From assembly GCF_030272615.1 (NCBI RefSeq), contig NC_081415.1:375985392-376049391 (forward strand): a stretch of DNA of 64,000 nucleotides. The letters run 5' to 3'. Position numbers and translations under genes: made by a program. Shown here piece after piece: positions 25,182-37,887 of this stretch; positions within the stretch are counted from its first letter, which is position 1, and each line of letters starts with the position of its first letter. Origin of the DNA: Cryptomeria japonica. Taxonomy: Eukaryota > Streptophyta > Pinopsida > Cupressales > Cupressaceae. The notes beneath the pieces were generated by a model. It was not told the DNA's origin. It did no database searches and saw only the letters and a list, made by a program, of their open reading frames with translations.

Positions 25182-28100
25182 ATGATGAAGAAAGAAGGTT
25201 TGAAGTTCAATAGGGAAAACTACAAAATCTGGAGTGATAGGATGAAGATCTATATCAAGATTCTAGGAAGTCAATACTGGGAACATGTTGTTACCAAATA
25301 TATCTTGCCTAGTGGGATTCTATGTGATGATCAAAAGAAGAAGCAACGGGAGAATAATCAAGCATTGGAGGTCATTATCAGTTCCTTTTCTGATTTGGAG
25401 TATATTGATGTCCATGGTTTGGAGACTGCTTATGATATGTGGAAGAAACTTGAGGATATCTATAGCGGTGATGAGCATGTGAAGATTTCCAAAGAAGAGC
25501 GTCTGAGAGGTAAATTTGATGACATACAGATGGTTGAAGGTGAGAATATTCAATAGTATGGTTAGAGGATCAAGGAGATAGTTGTTGAGATCAAATGTGG
25601 TGGTGGTAAAGTGGAGGATACCACAGTGGTTAGCAAGGTGTTGAGAACCCTTCTACCGATCTACACTATCCGAGTTACAGCCATTCAGGAACTAAAGTCT
25701 ATTGATAAAACAAAGGTAACTCTTGACTCCATTGGTAAACTAACTGCATTTGAATTAAATGGTTATGATAATAGTGCTTAGAAGTCTGAGTCTGCACTTA
25801 GAGCTTCAGTTTCTAATCCACCGGGAGGAAAAGCAGAGAATCCAATCATAGTTATGAGTCCAGATCTAGCAGAGAAATTGATGATGAAGATAGTTTTATT
25901 GAGCTTGAAGCATTGTTGGCCAAACAGTTACCTAGAGGTACTGATAAGTAGAGAGGTAAAGTACCTTTGAAGTGTTTTGCATGTAATTGGATTGGACATA
26001 TTGTAGCTAACTATCCTAATGGAGACAATGAGCATAAACGAGAGAAGTATAAGAAGTGCAAAGGAAAAGGTAAAAGAGATTGTCTCATTGCAGTTGATAG
26101 AGGAATCACTAATGTGGAATCTGAGGGTGATGCAAATGAAGACATTGTCTTTGTTGCTATTAAAGAGGAGACATTAGATTAGAAGGCATTAGTTTCTTGC
26201 ATGGGTAGTTCTAATGATTGGATTATAGATTATGGTTATTCACATCACATGACTGGTGACTGAGGTAAGTTTCTTACTTTTGAAGGAATTTGATGTAGGT
26301 TTTGTGAGATTTGGAAATGACTCACCTTGCATCATCAACTTCTCTTAATGGAAAGAGTAGTTCAGATGATGTGTACTGGGTTGAAGGATTGAAACACAAT
26401 CTTTTTAGTGTTGCTCAACTAAATGACAGAGGTTATCCATTGGAATTCAAGAATGGTATGTGCAAAATCTATGGGAGCAAAGGTGAACTGATTGCAACCG
26501 GTAAGCAGACAAAAGGTAACCTATTTCACCTAAATCCTAAAGTCAAAAATTGTTTAATTGCTAAAGTAGATGATTGTTGGCTTTGGCATCAGAGATTTTG
26601 TCATTAAAATGTTTATAACATTGTCAAAGTCAGTAAGTCCAAGTCAGCAAGAGGTTTTCCTCAGTTGGAGAAATCGGTGAATGCTTTGTGTAAGGATGTC
26701 AGTTAGGGAAGATGACATCTTTAACTTTTGATATAAAATCTTTCTTAGGAGAACATTTGCTAGATTTGGTTCATAGAGACCTTTGTGGACCAATAAGGAC
26801 TAGAAGTATTCAAGGTGGTCGATATTTTATGATCTTCACTGATGATTGCTCAAGAATGATGTGGGTCACATTCTTGAAGGACAAAATAAAAGCTTTTAGC
26901 AAGTTTAAGGCATTCATGTCCTTAGCTAAAAAGGAAATTGGTAAGAAGATAAAGTGCTTAAGAATTGATCAAGGTGGTGAATTTACTTCAGAGGAATTCA
27001 CTAGATACTGTGAAGATAATGGAATTAAGAGGCAACTTTCTGCACCTAGGACACCAAAGCAAAATGGTATTGTAGAGGAACAATCAGTCAGCTATTGAAG
27101 CTGGTAGAACTATGCTGATACAAGGAGGCGTTGAAAAGACTTTCTAGAGAGAAGATGTCAGCATAGTTGTCTAGACTATGAACATGATATTGGTTAAAAG
27201 AGGTAAGGATAAAACTCCTTATGAATACTGGTATGGTAGGTCGCCTAATCTTAGTTATTTTAAGATTTTTGGTAGTAAATATTTTATCAAGAGAGGTGAC
27301 TATGTTGGTAATTTTGATGCTAAGAGTGATGAAGGCATATTTCTTGGTTATTCCACCAAGAGTAAACCCTACAAATGTTACAACAACAAGACACAAAAGA
27401 TCATTGAAAGTGCTGATGTCCGAGTGGATGAGTGTCCCAAAGATACAAGAGAAACCAATGAGGATAAGAAGGAAGATGAACCTTACATTTTAATTTTGGA
27501 ACCAGAACCAGTGAAGCCAGAAGCTGGTGAAAATAATATTATAGTACCAGTTCAACCGGAACAGGTAGATTCTACAGAAGATAAAGATAGTGAGGAACAA
27601 GAACCTGAAGATAATGATCATGTTATTGGAAGGTATTTTAGACTCAATCATAATCCTGATCTTATTATTGGAGATAAAGATGCTGGAGTGTTAACCAGAA
27701 GAAGAATTAGAGAGAATTTTTGTATGATCTCCACTATTGAGCCTAGAACAACAAAGGAAGCCTTTGGAGATGATCACTAGATCAAGGCTCTGGAAGAAGA
27801 GCTTAACCAGATTGAGTAGAACTATACATGGACCCTAGTATCCAGACCAATGAACAAAAATGTAATAGGTACTAAATGGGTATTCAGAAATAAACTGAAT
27901 GAAGATGGAGTAGTAGTTAGAAATAAAGATAGTTTGGTATGCAAAGCTTATGCATGGGAAGAAGGAGAAGACTATGGTAAGACATTTGCACCAGTTTCTA
28001 TATTGGAAAGTGTTAGGACTATACTTGCATTTGCAGCATATAGGGGATTCAAAGTCTATCAAATGGATGTGAAGTCAGTATTTCTAAATGGAATACTAGA

Positions 28101-29475
28101 AGAGGAAGTATACATTGAACAAATAAATGGTTATGCTTTGATTGATGCAAAGGATATGGTGTGTAAACTACACAAGGCGCCATACAGTTTGAAGCAAGCA
28201 CCAAGAGCATGGTATGAAAGACTACATTCACACCTGATGAAGATAGGTTTTCAGACAACCAGTGAAGACAACAATATATATCTCAAGACTGGAGGAGATA
28301 AGATATTGGTTAGTGAGGTGTTTGTGGATGATATTATTTTTGGAGGCAATGATGACATGAGTGATGACTTTACAAATGAGATGAAAAATGAATTTTAGAT
28401 GTCTCTGGTAGGAGAGATAAAATTCTTTATAGGTTTAAAAGTTCAACAGATGAAGAATGGTATCTTTATCACACATTCCAAATATGTGAAAGAGGTATTG
28501 AAGACATTTGGAATGGGAGACTACAAACCAGTTGGGACACCAATGGTTACAGGTTGTAAACTATCTAAGGAGGATAATGTCGCATCCATTGATGAAAAGG
28601 AGTACAAGTCTATGATAGAGAAACTACCTTATGTTGTTCACAGCAGACTGTATATTTCTCATGCAATTGGATTAGTTGCCAGAATTCAGAAGAACCCAAA
28701 AGAGACACAGATGATAGCAACTAAAAGGATATTCAGATATTTGAAAGGTACTATTGATTATGAATTATGGAATCCATATGCAGGTAACTTTGATTTGAAA
28801 GTTTATACAAATGCAGATTGGGCAAGAAATGTTGATGACAGAAATAGTACAACCAGAGGTGCATTGTTTCTTGAAGGAAGGCTTGTATCTTGGAGAAGCA
28901 AGAAGCAGAGTTGTATATCACAGTCAACTGCTCAAGTTGAATATGTTGCAGCATATATGAGTTGTACCCAAGCAATCTAAATGAAACTCATTTTGGAAGG
29001 ATTCAAGTTGTAGATCATAGAACCGGTAAGGATTATTTGTGATAACACCAGTGCAATAAATATTTCAAAGAACTCAGTGTTGCATGCCAGAACCAAGCAT
29101 TTTAAGCTGAAATATCATTTCTTGAGAGAGAAAGTGTAGAGTAAAGATGTGTTACTGGAGCATGTACCTACTAAGGATCAACTAGCGGATATCTTTACTA
29201 AACCTCTTCCTAAGACTACTTTTGAGTATCTTAGAGGTCAGCTAGGGGTTATTTCCCTACATGAGTTCAATTTAATAGCTGTGGAAGACATTAGTCCTAG
29301 AGCATATTTAAGATCTCGAAGAAGAAGGATTGGTGTAGAGTGGAGCTACTCCATAAGGGGAGTAGCTTGCTGCAGAATAGTGAAGTATGACACTGTAGGT
29401 TTTACTTTCACTTTGGCATTATTGTCAAAGGGGGAGAAGAATTGTATGATTGATAGGGAGAAGAACTATAGCTAG
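25182..29475 (+). pseudogene. E3 gag-pol polyprotein, broken
   Basis: Copia polyprotein region of about 1430 codons. Gag (UBN2-like) starts at ATG 25182 (MMKKEGLKFNRENYKIW). The CCHC knuckle near 25970 has its last Cys changed to Tyr. The protease near 26219 reads IIDYGYS, so the catalytic DSG is lost. GAG-pre-integrase ends near 26600. The integrase core is at 26712-27098 with HRDLCGP and IDQGGEF intact, followed by a frameshift. The linker is acidic. RT spans about 27850-28440 (VIGTKWVFRNK, FVDDIIFGG). RNase H follows (ADWAR, QVEYVAA, FTKPLP). The usual stop after the LHEF segment is changed to TTA, so the frame runs on to 29475. Several stops are shared with E2 or with E1. Confidence 0.92.
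29427..29441 (+). other. E3 upstream polypurine tract
   Basis: AAAGGGGGAGAAGAA preceded by TTTGGCATTATTGTC, about 190 bp before the terminal tract. The same paired arrangement occurs in E5 and E6. Confidence 0.7.
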
Positions 29476-29614
29476 TTACTAGCTGAGGATGTGGAGACAC
29501 AGTTGAAGGAGAGTACATGGAAAAATGTAAACCAGGATTCCTATACCTATTTATGTGCATTACTCTCAATCATCACAATCAAAGGGTATTGATTTTAGTA
29601 TTGCCATCAATGCC

Positions 29615-29625
29615 AAAGGGGGAGA
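29615..29625 (+). other. E3 terminal polypurine tract
   Basis: AAAGGGGGAGA one base before the 3' LTR, preceded by TTGCCATCAATGCC. Standard position for priming plus-strand DNA. Confidence 0.9.
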
Positions 29626-29626
29626 T

Positions 29627-30991
29627 TGTTGGTATTTGTATGAAGATTGTATTAATGAAGTTTAAGTGTTGTCATTGATGTCAATTGCAACCAATAGTTA
29701 AGCAGTGAAGGAAACTGATATTAATTTTGAAGCAGTGAGATCAATCGGTAACCCTACGTGTTGATATGCCAAACCCTAACCGATGGAGCTTGGTGAATCG
29801 GTTGTGTTGATCTATGATTAAATGGTGATAAGAGATGATTATTCCATGTATGCATGATGCACATGATGAATTTCAAATTGGTTTTTGGCACGTAGAGATA
29901 ATTGTTTTATCTTGGGAATGAGCAAGTACATTACATGAAGTAGAAACCACATGATGAGTTACAAGATTCGATGAGAGGTGATCAAGAAGTAGTCGAGGTT
30001 GTCTTGGACAATGTGCTAATGATCGCTATGTGATCTAAAGGTCATGTTTGAACTAATTTTTTTATAATATCTATGAGATCTTAGGTTTTGTGATGTGTTA
30101 CCGGCCTATTGTTTTTCTTATAAGGTTGATGAATTGTTTTATAGTAGTGTTGGCAATTTTGGTCAAGTGTTACTGTGATTCATTGCCGAACTAGAAGGAG
30201 TATTTGCATAATGTTCGAAGGTAGATAGGAGCATGAAAAGGATATGATCAAGCAAAGTAGTGCTATTTACTAGATCAACAAAACCCTATTGTTCTCTAAC
30301 AATTATAACAGTTAAATCCCTTAACTAGGTAAGCTTTAATAGGTTTGGTGTTTTCTATATCCTCTAACCAAGTGATCCATTAGCTTAGATTTCAAATCCT
30401 CCATCGAGGTTACACCTAATAGGGTATTTCCTTTAACAGGGTAATTGTAGGCAATCCCTTAACTAGGTGGTCCTTAACCAGATCTGTTCCTAATAGGACA
30501 TTTTTGTAAAGCTTCTAACAAGCCTTGACTCCTAACAAGGCAAACTTCATAAGAGTTCAGAATACTTGTGGGTATTCATCCCCATTGTGGCTTTTCCCGT
30601 TTGGGTTTCCATGTCAAAAATTATTGTATCAAGTGATGAATGGTTTTTGTGGTCATGTTTTGATATGGTTAATTTGTTTAACTGGTAAATCCACTTAGAT
30701 ATGTTAAGATGACCAGATATGATCTGAAAAGTGCTTTTACTAATGTTAGTAAAGTGGTTTTATATTTTGGTTAAATGGTTTGAGAGTTTCAGATCTGTTA
30801 CACTGTTATTTTGTTATGCCAGTCAATCGGTAAACTTGACAGTGCAATTCTAGTTTATTGTTCAGTGTTTGAACCGGTTAGTTCAGTGATTGATTTATGA
30901 GTTGGGTGGAAGTTTAGTCAGTTTTCTATCTACTGATTCACCCACCCCTCTTAGTAATTGTTTGGATCCTTATTGATTCATCATATCATCA
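29627..30991 (+). repeat. E3 3' LTR
   Basis: 1365 bp, TGTTGGTATTTG...ATATCATCA, followed by the target duplication aaggt. The hairpin is at 30930-30957 with its last pair mutated. Confidence 0.93.
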
Positions 30992-33900
30992 AAGGTCACG
31001 AGTCCCGAAACCTGAGCCATGGGCATCAAAATGTGATTTTGACTTGCATCGTGCTCTTAGGACCTCATTTTGCACCTTGTGCCTTAAAAGTCCCACTTTT
31101 GGAGCATTAGAATTGAGGTTTGGAGGCACAATGAGCATTTGGGGTGTGAGTCCTAATTCCTGAGCCATCGGCATGAAAACACGATTTTGACTGGCATCAT
31201 GCTCTTAGGAGCTCATTTTGTAGCTTGTGCATCGAAATCCCCATTTTCAAAGTGTCAAAATCAAGGTTTGGAGGCAAAAAATCAGTTTTTGCGTGATTCT
31301 CAATACCAGAGCTACGAATGTCAAAATCATGGTTTGCAAGCACAATGAGCATTCGGGGTGCAAGTCCTGATTTTGGAGCCGAGGGTGTGAAAATGTGATT
31401 TTGACTTTTATCACTCTTAGGACCATGTTTCAAAGCTTGTGCCTCAAAAGCCTTAGTTTCACAATGTCAAAATCTAGGTTTTGAGGCACAATGAGTATTC
31501 AGGGTGCAAGTGTCAATTTCAAAGCCGTGAACATCAAAACATGATTTTGAATTGCATCGTTCTATTAGGACCTCATTTGAGAGCTTTTGCTTCAAAACCC
31601 CAGTTTTGGAGTATCAAAATCAAGGTTTGGAAGCACAATGATGATTTGGAATAGGAGTCATGATTCGGGAGGCACGGGTGTCAAAACACGATTTTGACTG
31701 ACATCATGTTGTTAGGAACTCACTTCGGAGCTTGTGCCTTGTGCCTCGAACGCACCAGTTTCAAAGCGTCAAAATTGGGGTTTGGAGGAACAATGAGCAT
31801 TCAGGGTGCAAGTCCTAATTTGGGAGCCATTGGCGTCAAAATGTCATTTTGACTGGCACCATTCTCTTAGGACATCTTTTTGTAACTTTTGCATCCAAAG
31901 CCTCGGTTTCGGAGCATCAAAATCCAGGTTTGCAGCCACAACGAGTTTTTGAGGTACAAGTCCTAATTCTGGAGCTGTGGGCGTCAAAAGGCGATTTTCA
32001 CTGGCATTGTTCTCTTAGCACCTCATTTCAAATCTTGTGCCTTGAAATCCTCAGTTTAGGAGAGTGAAAATCAATGTTTGGAGGCACAACCAGCTTTCAG
32101 TGCATGAGTCTAGATTACTATTTTGTGGGCATCAAAACACAATTATGACTAGCATCGTGCTCTTAGGAACTCATTTCAGAGCTTGTGCCTTGAAAGACAT
32201 GGTTTCAGAGCATCAAAATTGGGGATTGCAGGCATAACGAGCATTTAGGGCCCGAGTCCTGATTCCAGAGCCGCGGGTGTCAAAACATGATTTTGATCGA
32301 CATCATGCTCATAGGACTCATGCCTCGATTACCCTTGTTTTGAAGCATCAAAATCAGGTTTTGCATTGGCATCCTACTTTAAGGACTTCATTTGGGAACT
32401 TATGCTTCAAAAGCCTCAGTTTTAGAGCGTCAAATTGGGGTTTGGAGGCAAAATGAGCTTTCGGGGTGTGAGTTCCAATTCCATAGCCGCGGGCATCAAA
32501 ACACGATTTTGACTGGCATCATGTTGTTAGGAGCTCGTTACAGAGCTTGTGCATCAAAATCCCATGTTTTGGAGAATGAAAATCAAGATTTGGATACAAA
32601 ACAATCATTCAGGATGTGATTCTTGATACCTTTGCCACGGGCGTCAAAATTGGGGTTTGCACGCATAATGAGCATTTGGGGTGCAAGTCCAGATTTTGGA
32701 GCCAAGGACATGAAAACATGATTTGACTAGCAATGTGCTCTTAGGAACTTGTTTCATAGCATCAAAATCAAGGTTTTGACGCACAATGAGTATTTGGCAT
32801 GCGAGTCTCGATTTTAGAGCCACAAGCGTCAAAACATGATTTTGACTCGCATTGTGCTCTTAGGACCTCATTTTAGAGCTTGTTCTTTGAAAGGCCCAAT
32901 TTGGGAGTATCAAAATAAAGGTTTGGAAGCATAACAATGACTTAGAGCGTGAGTCATGATTCAAGAGCCGTGGGTGTGTGATTTTGATTGGCATCGTGCT
33001 CTTACGAACTTGCTTCAGAGCTTGTGTCTTGAAGGCACCAGTTTCAACGTGTCAAAATCAGAGTTTGGAGGCACAACAAGAATTCAGGGTGCAAGTCCCT
33101 CTTCTAGAGCCGCGGGTGTCAAAACACAATTTTAACTAGCATCGTGCTCTTAGGACATCGTTTCACAATTTGTGCCTCCAAAGTCCTAGTTTCGGAGCAT
33201 CAAAATCGGGGTTTGGAACCACAATGATTTTTTGAGGTGCGAGTCCTAATTCTAAAGTTGTGGGCATCAAAAGGCAATTTTCATTGGCATTGTGTTCTTA
33301 TTACCTTGTTTCAAAGCTTGTGCCTCGAAATCCTTGATTTTGGATCGTCAAAATTGATGTTTGCACGCACAACTAGCTTTCAGGGCATGAGTCTAGATTA
33401 CAATGTTGTGGGTATCAAAATGGGATTTTGACTAGCATCGTTCTCTTAGGAGCTTATTTCGGAGCTTGTGCCTTGAAAACCCTGGTTGCAGAGCATCAAA
33501 ATTAGGGTTTGCAAGCACAACGAGCATTCAAGGCATGAGTCCCGATTCTAGAGCCGCGGGTGTCAAAACATGATTCTGATCGACATCATGCTCCTAGGAC
33601 CTCATTTCTAAACTTGTTCCTTGAATACCTCAGTTTCGGAGAGACAAAATCAGGGTTTGGAGGCACAACGAGCTTTCGAGGTTGTGAGTCCTGATTCCAG
33701 AGCCAACAGCATCAAAATGCGATGTTGATAAACAACATGCTCTTAGGACATTGTTTTAGAGCTTGTGTCTCAAAACCTCTAGTTTCGAATTGTCAAAACC
33801 GAGGTTTGGAGGCAAAATGAGGTTTAAGGTCACAAGTCCTGATTCTTGAGCCATGGGCATCAAAACATGATTTTGACTTGCATTGTGCTCTTAGGACCTC

Positions 33901-36353
33901 ATTTTCAGAGCTTGTGGCTTTAAAGTATCTTTTTTGGACCATCAAAATCGAGGTTTGGTGGCACCATGAGCATTCGGGGTGTGAGTCCCAGTTCTGGAGC
34001 TATGGGCATCAAAACATGATTTTGACTGGCATCATGCTCTAAGGAGCTCGTTTCAAAGCATGTGCACCAAAATCCCAAGTTTTGTAGCATCAAAATCAAG
34101 ATTTGGAGGCAAAATAATCATTCGGGTGTGATTCTCAATACCAGAGCCATGGGCATCAAAATTGGGGTTTGCAAGCACAATGAGCATTCGGGGTGCAAGT
34201 CCTAATCTTGGAGCCGAGGTCATGAAAATGCGATTTTGACTATCATTGTGCTCTTAGGACCTAGTTTTTTAGCTTGTGCCTCGAAAGCCCTAATTTCATA
34301 GCATCAAAATTGAGGTTTTGAGGCACAAAAAGTGTTCGGTGCACAAGTCCCGCTTTTGGAGCCGTGAGCATCAAAACATGATTTTGACTTGCATCATGCT
34401 CTTAGGACCTCATTTCAGAGGTTGTGCTTCAAAATCCCTAGTTTTGGAGCACCAAAATCAAAGTCTGGAATCACAATGATGACTCAGAGCATGGGTCATG
34501 AATCCGAAGCAATGGGTGTCAAAACGCGATTTTGAATGACATCATGCTCTTAGGAACTTGCTTCTAAACTTGTGCCTCAAAGGCACCGGTTTGAGAGCAT
34601 CAAAATCGATGTTTGGAGGCATAATGAGCATTCAAGGTGCAAGTCCCAATTGCGGAGCCATAGGCATCAAAACACGATTTTGATTGGCATCGTGCTCTTA
34701 GGACCCTGTTTCGCAGCTTGTGCCTCCAAAGCCCCATTTTCAGATCATCAAAATTGGGGTTTGGAAATACAACAATTTTTCAAGGTGTAAGTCCTAATTC
34801 CACAGCTGCGGGGATCAAAATGTGATTTTCACTAGCATTATGCTCTTAGCACCTCATTTCAAAGCTTGTTCCTCGAAAGCCTCAGTTTCGGAGCATGAAA
34901 ATCGATGTTTGGAGGCACAACCAACTTTCAGGGCATGAGTCTTGATTACAATGTTATGGGCATCAAAACATGATTTTGACTAGCATCATGCTCTTAGGAG
35001 CTCATTTTGGAGCTTGTGCCTCAAAAAACCTAGTTTCAGAGTGTCAAAATTAGGGTTTGTAGGCACAACGACCATTCAAGGTGCGAGTCCCGATTCCGGA
35101 GTCGCAGGTGTCAAAACATGACTTTGATCGGCATCGGGCTCATAGGACCTCATTTCAAAACTTGTGCCTCGAATACCTTGGTTCTGGAGCATCAAAATCA
35201 GGGTTTAGAGGCACAACAAGCTTTCAGGGTGTGAGTCTCGATTCTAGAGCCCCAAGCATCAAAACAAGATTTTGATTGGCATCGTGCTCTTAGGACCTCA
35301 TTTATGAGCTTGTGACTCGAAAGCACCATTTTTCAGAGTGTCAAAATTGGAGTTTGAAGGCACAAGGAGCTTTTTAAGTGCCAGTCTTGATTATGGAGCC
35401 ACAGACGTCAAAATATGATTTTGACTGGCATCCTGCTCTTAGGACCTCATTTGGGAGCTTGTGCGTCAAAAGCCCCTGGTTTCAGTACGCCAAAATTGGG
35501 GTTTGGAGGCACAACAAGTTTTCGGTGCACGAGTCCTGATTCTGGAGCCATTTGTATCAAAACATGATTTTGACTAGCATTGTGCTCATAGGACCTTGTT
35601 TCGTAGCTTATGTCTCGACTACGATAGTTTCAAAGCGTCAAAATTGGGTTTTGGAGGCACAATGTGCTTTCGAGTTGGAAGTCTTGATTTTTTGATCCAG
35701 GAATGTCAAAACGTGATTTTGATTGGTATCATGCTCTTAGGATCTCATTTCGGATCTTGTTCCTATAAATCCTCAACTTTGGAGCTTCAAAATCAAGGTT
35801 TGGAGGCACAATGAGATTTCGGGGTGTGAGTCTCGATTCCATAGTGGCATGTGGCAAAACATAATTTTGACTAGCATCGTGCTCTTAGGACCTCATTTTG
35901 GAGCTTGTGCCTCCAAAGCCTTAGTTTAGAGCATCAAAATTGAGGTTTGGAGGCACAACAATATTTTGGGGTGCGAGTCCCGATTCCCAAGCTATGGGTG
36001 TCAATACAAGTTTTTAACTGACATCATGCTCTTAGAACTTGGTGTTGGAGGTTGTGCCTTGAAAGCCCTAGTTTCAAATTGTCGAAATCAAGGTTTCGAG
36101 GCACAACGAGCTTTCAGGGTGTGAGTGTCAATTTCGGATCCGTAGGCATCAAAACATGATTTTGGCTGGCATTGTGTTCTTAGGACATCATTTCAGAGCT
36201 TGTGCCTCGAAAGGCCTGGTTTCAGAGTGTCAAAATTGGGGTTTGTAGCCATAAAGAGATTTTGGGGTGCGAGTCCCTATTCTAACGCGGGGGCATCAAA
36301 ACACAATTTTTACTAGCATTATGCCCTTAGGACCTCATTTCGAAGCTTATGCC
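30992..36353. repeat. 148-bp satellite array, segment C
   Basis: About 36 monomers in the same orientation. The start completes the monomer broken at 23736. The marker monomer recurs near 31280, 32603 and 34116 (about 1323 and 1513 apart), and the aaggtcacaag monomer at 33826, so the alternating 9- and 10-monomer order is intact here. From about 35.3 kb to the E4 insertion the marker types disappear and the units look like plain monomers. Confidence 0.92.
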
Positions 36354-37549
36354 TGTTAGGCCCAATATGGAAAGCTAATGTACTGAGAGGGGAGGGGTGA
36401 ATTAGTACTTCAAATCCTTTTCTCAACAATATCTTTACTGTTATGCATAAATAGAATAGTGCAGTAACATAAAACAAAACTATAATCAACAGATAACATT
36501 CATACATGATTCACTCCATAACACATATTTTGGTCACGCAGAAACTCTTGGTTAGAGAGAAAAACTACGGTGGGGATGGAACCCACAACTTCACTACTGC
36601 AATAATAAAGAGTGCTCGGTTAGAGCTACATTTAGCTATTTCTGATAGCTTACCCTGTTAGGAGTATTAAGATCAGTTAGATCTACCTTGCTAAAGGATT
36701 TATATAACACTATATAAGTGTAGCACCCGGTTAAAGGATTTACAATTTATAGACTTGGTTAGAGTCTTTTACCCTGTTAAAGGTTTCTCTTACAACTTCA
36801 AAATATTACAATATAATCATTACAAATATCTACAACTTTACATCTAAAATGCTGTAGCAGATTCTATGTGCTCAAAATAAGATTACCTTGCTTATAGCAT
36901 ACCTCGGTAACTCATAAAGTAACTCGGTAAACCCTTCTGTTTACTCTGTTCCTTGACTGTTCTCTGATAACCTTCTCAGTGACCTCTGTGTCTCTGTAAT
37001 AGTCATAATACTCTGTGATTTCTCATGTATCACATAAGTCTTGCTTCATACACATATGCACACACATTTCTCACATTCACACCTTTTCTAACCCTAAATT
37101 CATGCTGTATAAATAGACTTCTTATGTCGGTGATCTGATTCATTGCTTTGATCTTACAAACATGATTTCTCGAATAAATAACCATGCAAAATATTTCATT
37201 GGTTAGATGACCTCAAAATTATACAAAATTTGTATGTGCAATTTCCAATGTGATAACAATTCTGTGTGTCTCGATCTTGTAACACATTTTCATATGTGTG
37301 TCCAGGTTCAATGAATCTGGTAACATGTTTCACTCGGTGTATATCAACTTAGTGTATTATCTTTTTTGCTTGGTAGTCATAAAATAACACTCGGTAGACA
37401 GCTTGGTGTATACTGGGGTTTGTGACTGTTTTCCTTCTGTAAACGACTAGGCTATTCATACCGACTAAATATTTTGGTAGTGGTAACCGACTAGAGTATA
37501 TAGAATGACTTTGTATATAAAACTAATGGCAATTTGATAAGTACTAATA
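36354..37549 (-). repeat. E4 3' LTR (left)
   Basis: 1196 bp, on the plus strand TGTTAGGCCC...ACTAATA. The outer end that should read CA is TA here. It contains the hairpin GTACTGA/TTAGTAC (36380-36408) and, on the minus strand, TTTAAC-GGG motifs (about 36600-36790). Confidence 0.9.
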
Positions 37550-37550
37550 A

Positions 37551-37561
37551 TCTCCCTTTTT
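37551..37561 (-). other. E4 terminal polypurine tract
   Basis: On the minus strand AAAAAGGGAGA, preceded by TAATGTC, one base from the 3' LTR. Confidence 0.8.
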
Positions 37562-37684
37562 GACATTAGTTGAGATGTTTGACAAAACTACTTTCAAAGT
37601 CATTACTCAAAAATCTGTATACTTTACAAAATTTGACTAAACATGCAGTATATACATTAGTCATTGAAATAGTATAATCAAATA

Positions 37685-37871
37685 TACTCCCCTTATCAAT
37701 ATGTTGTACAAAACTCTGTAATCACTGTTCTTTCCTCTGTTCATTGCTCGGTTCACTCATTCTCTGCTCGGTATACTCCCCCTGTATACTACACTCTGGT
37801 TGTTTGATACTTTGAATACTATACACTCCTAATGATATACTTTGATATACTCTGATATACTCCCCCTTTTT
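37685..37871 (-). other. E4 upstream purine tracts
   Basis: On the minus strand AAAAAGGGGGA lies at 37861-37871, preceded by TTTGTC like the other families' upstream tract. Further G-rich runs lie near 37776-37782 and 37688-37694. This is the stretch between the end of ORF2 and the terminal tract. It is AT-rich, with repeated GATATAC on the plus strand, and has no other feature. Confidence 0.55.
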
Positions 37872-37887
37872 GACAAACATAAAAAAT

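Larger units (their letters stand above)
23737..30991 (+). mobile_element. E3: full-length Ty1/copia retrotransposon, degenerate
   Basis: 7255 bp with two complete LTRs (1375 and 1365 bp), TG...CA ends, and the flanking duplication aaggt at 23732-23736 and 30992-30996. It has the primer site, complete gag-pol order, two purine tracts and the 3' LTR. It is the most complete member of its family here and served as reference for E1 and E2. Stops, a frameshift and a damaged protease active site show it is dead. Confidence 0.95.
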
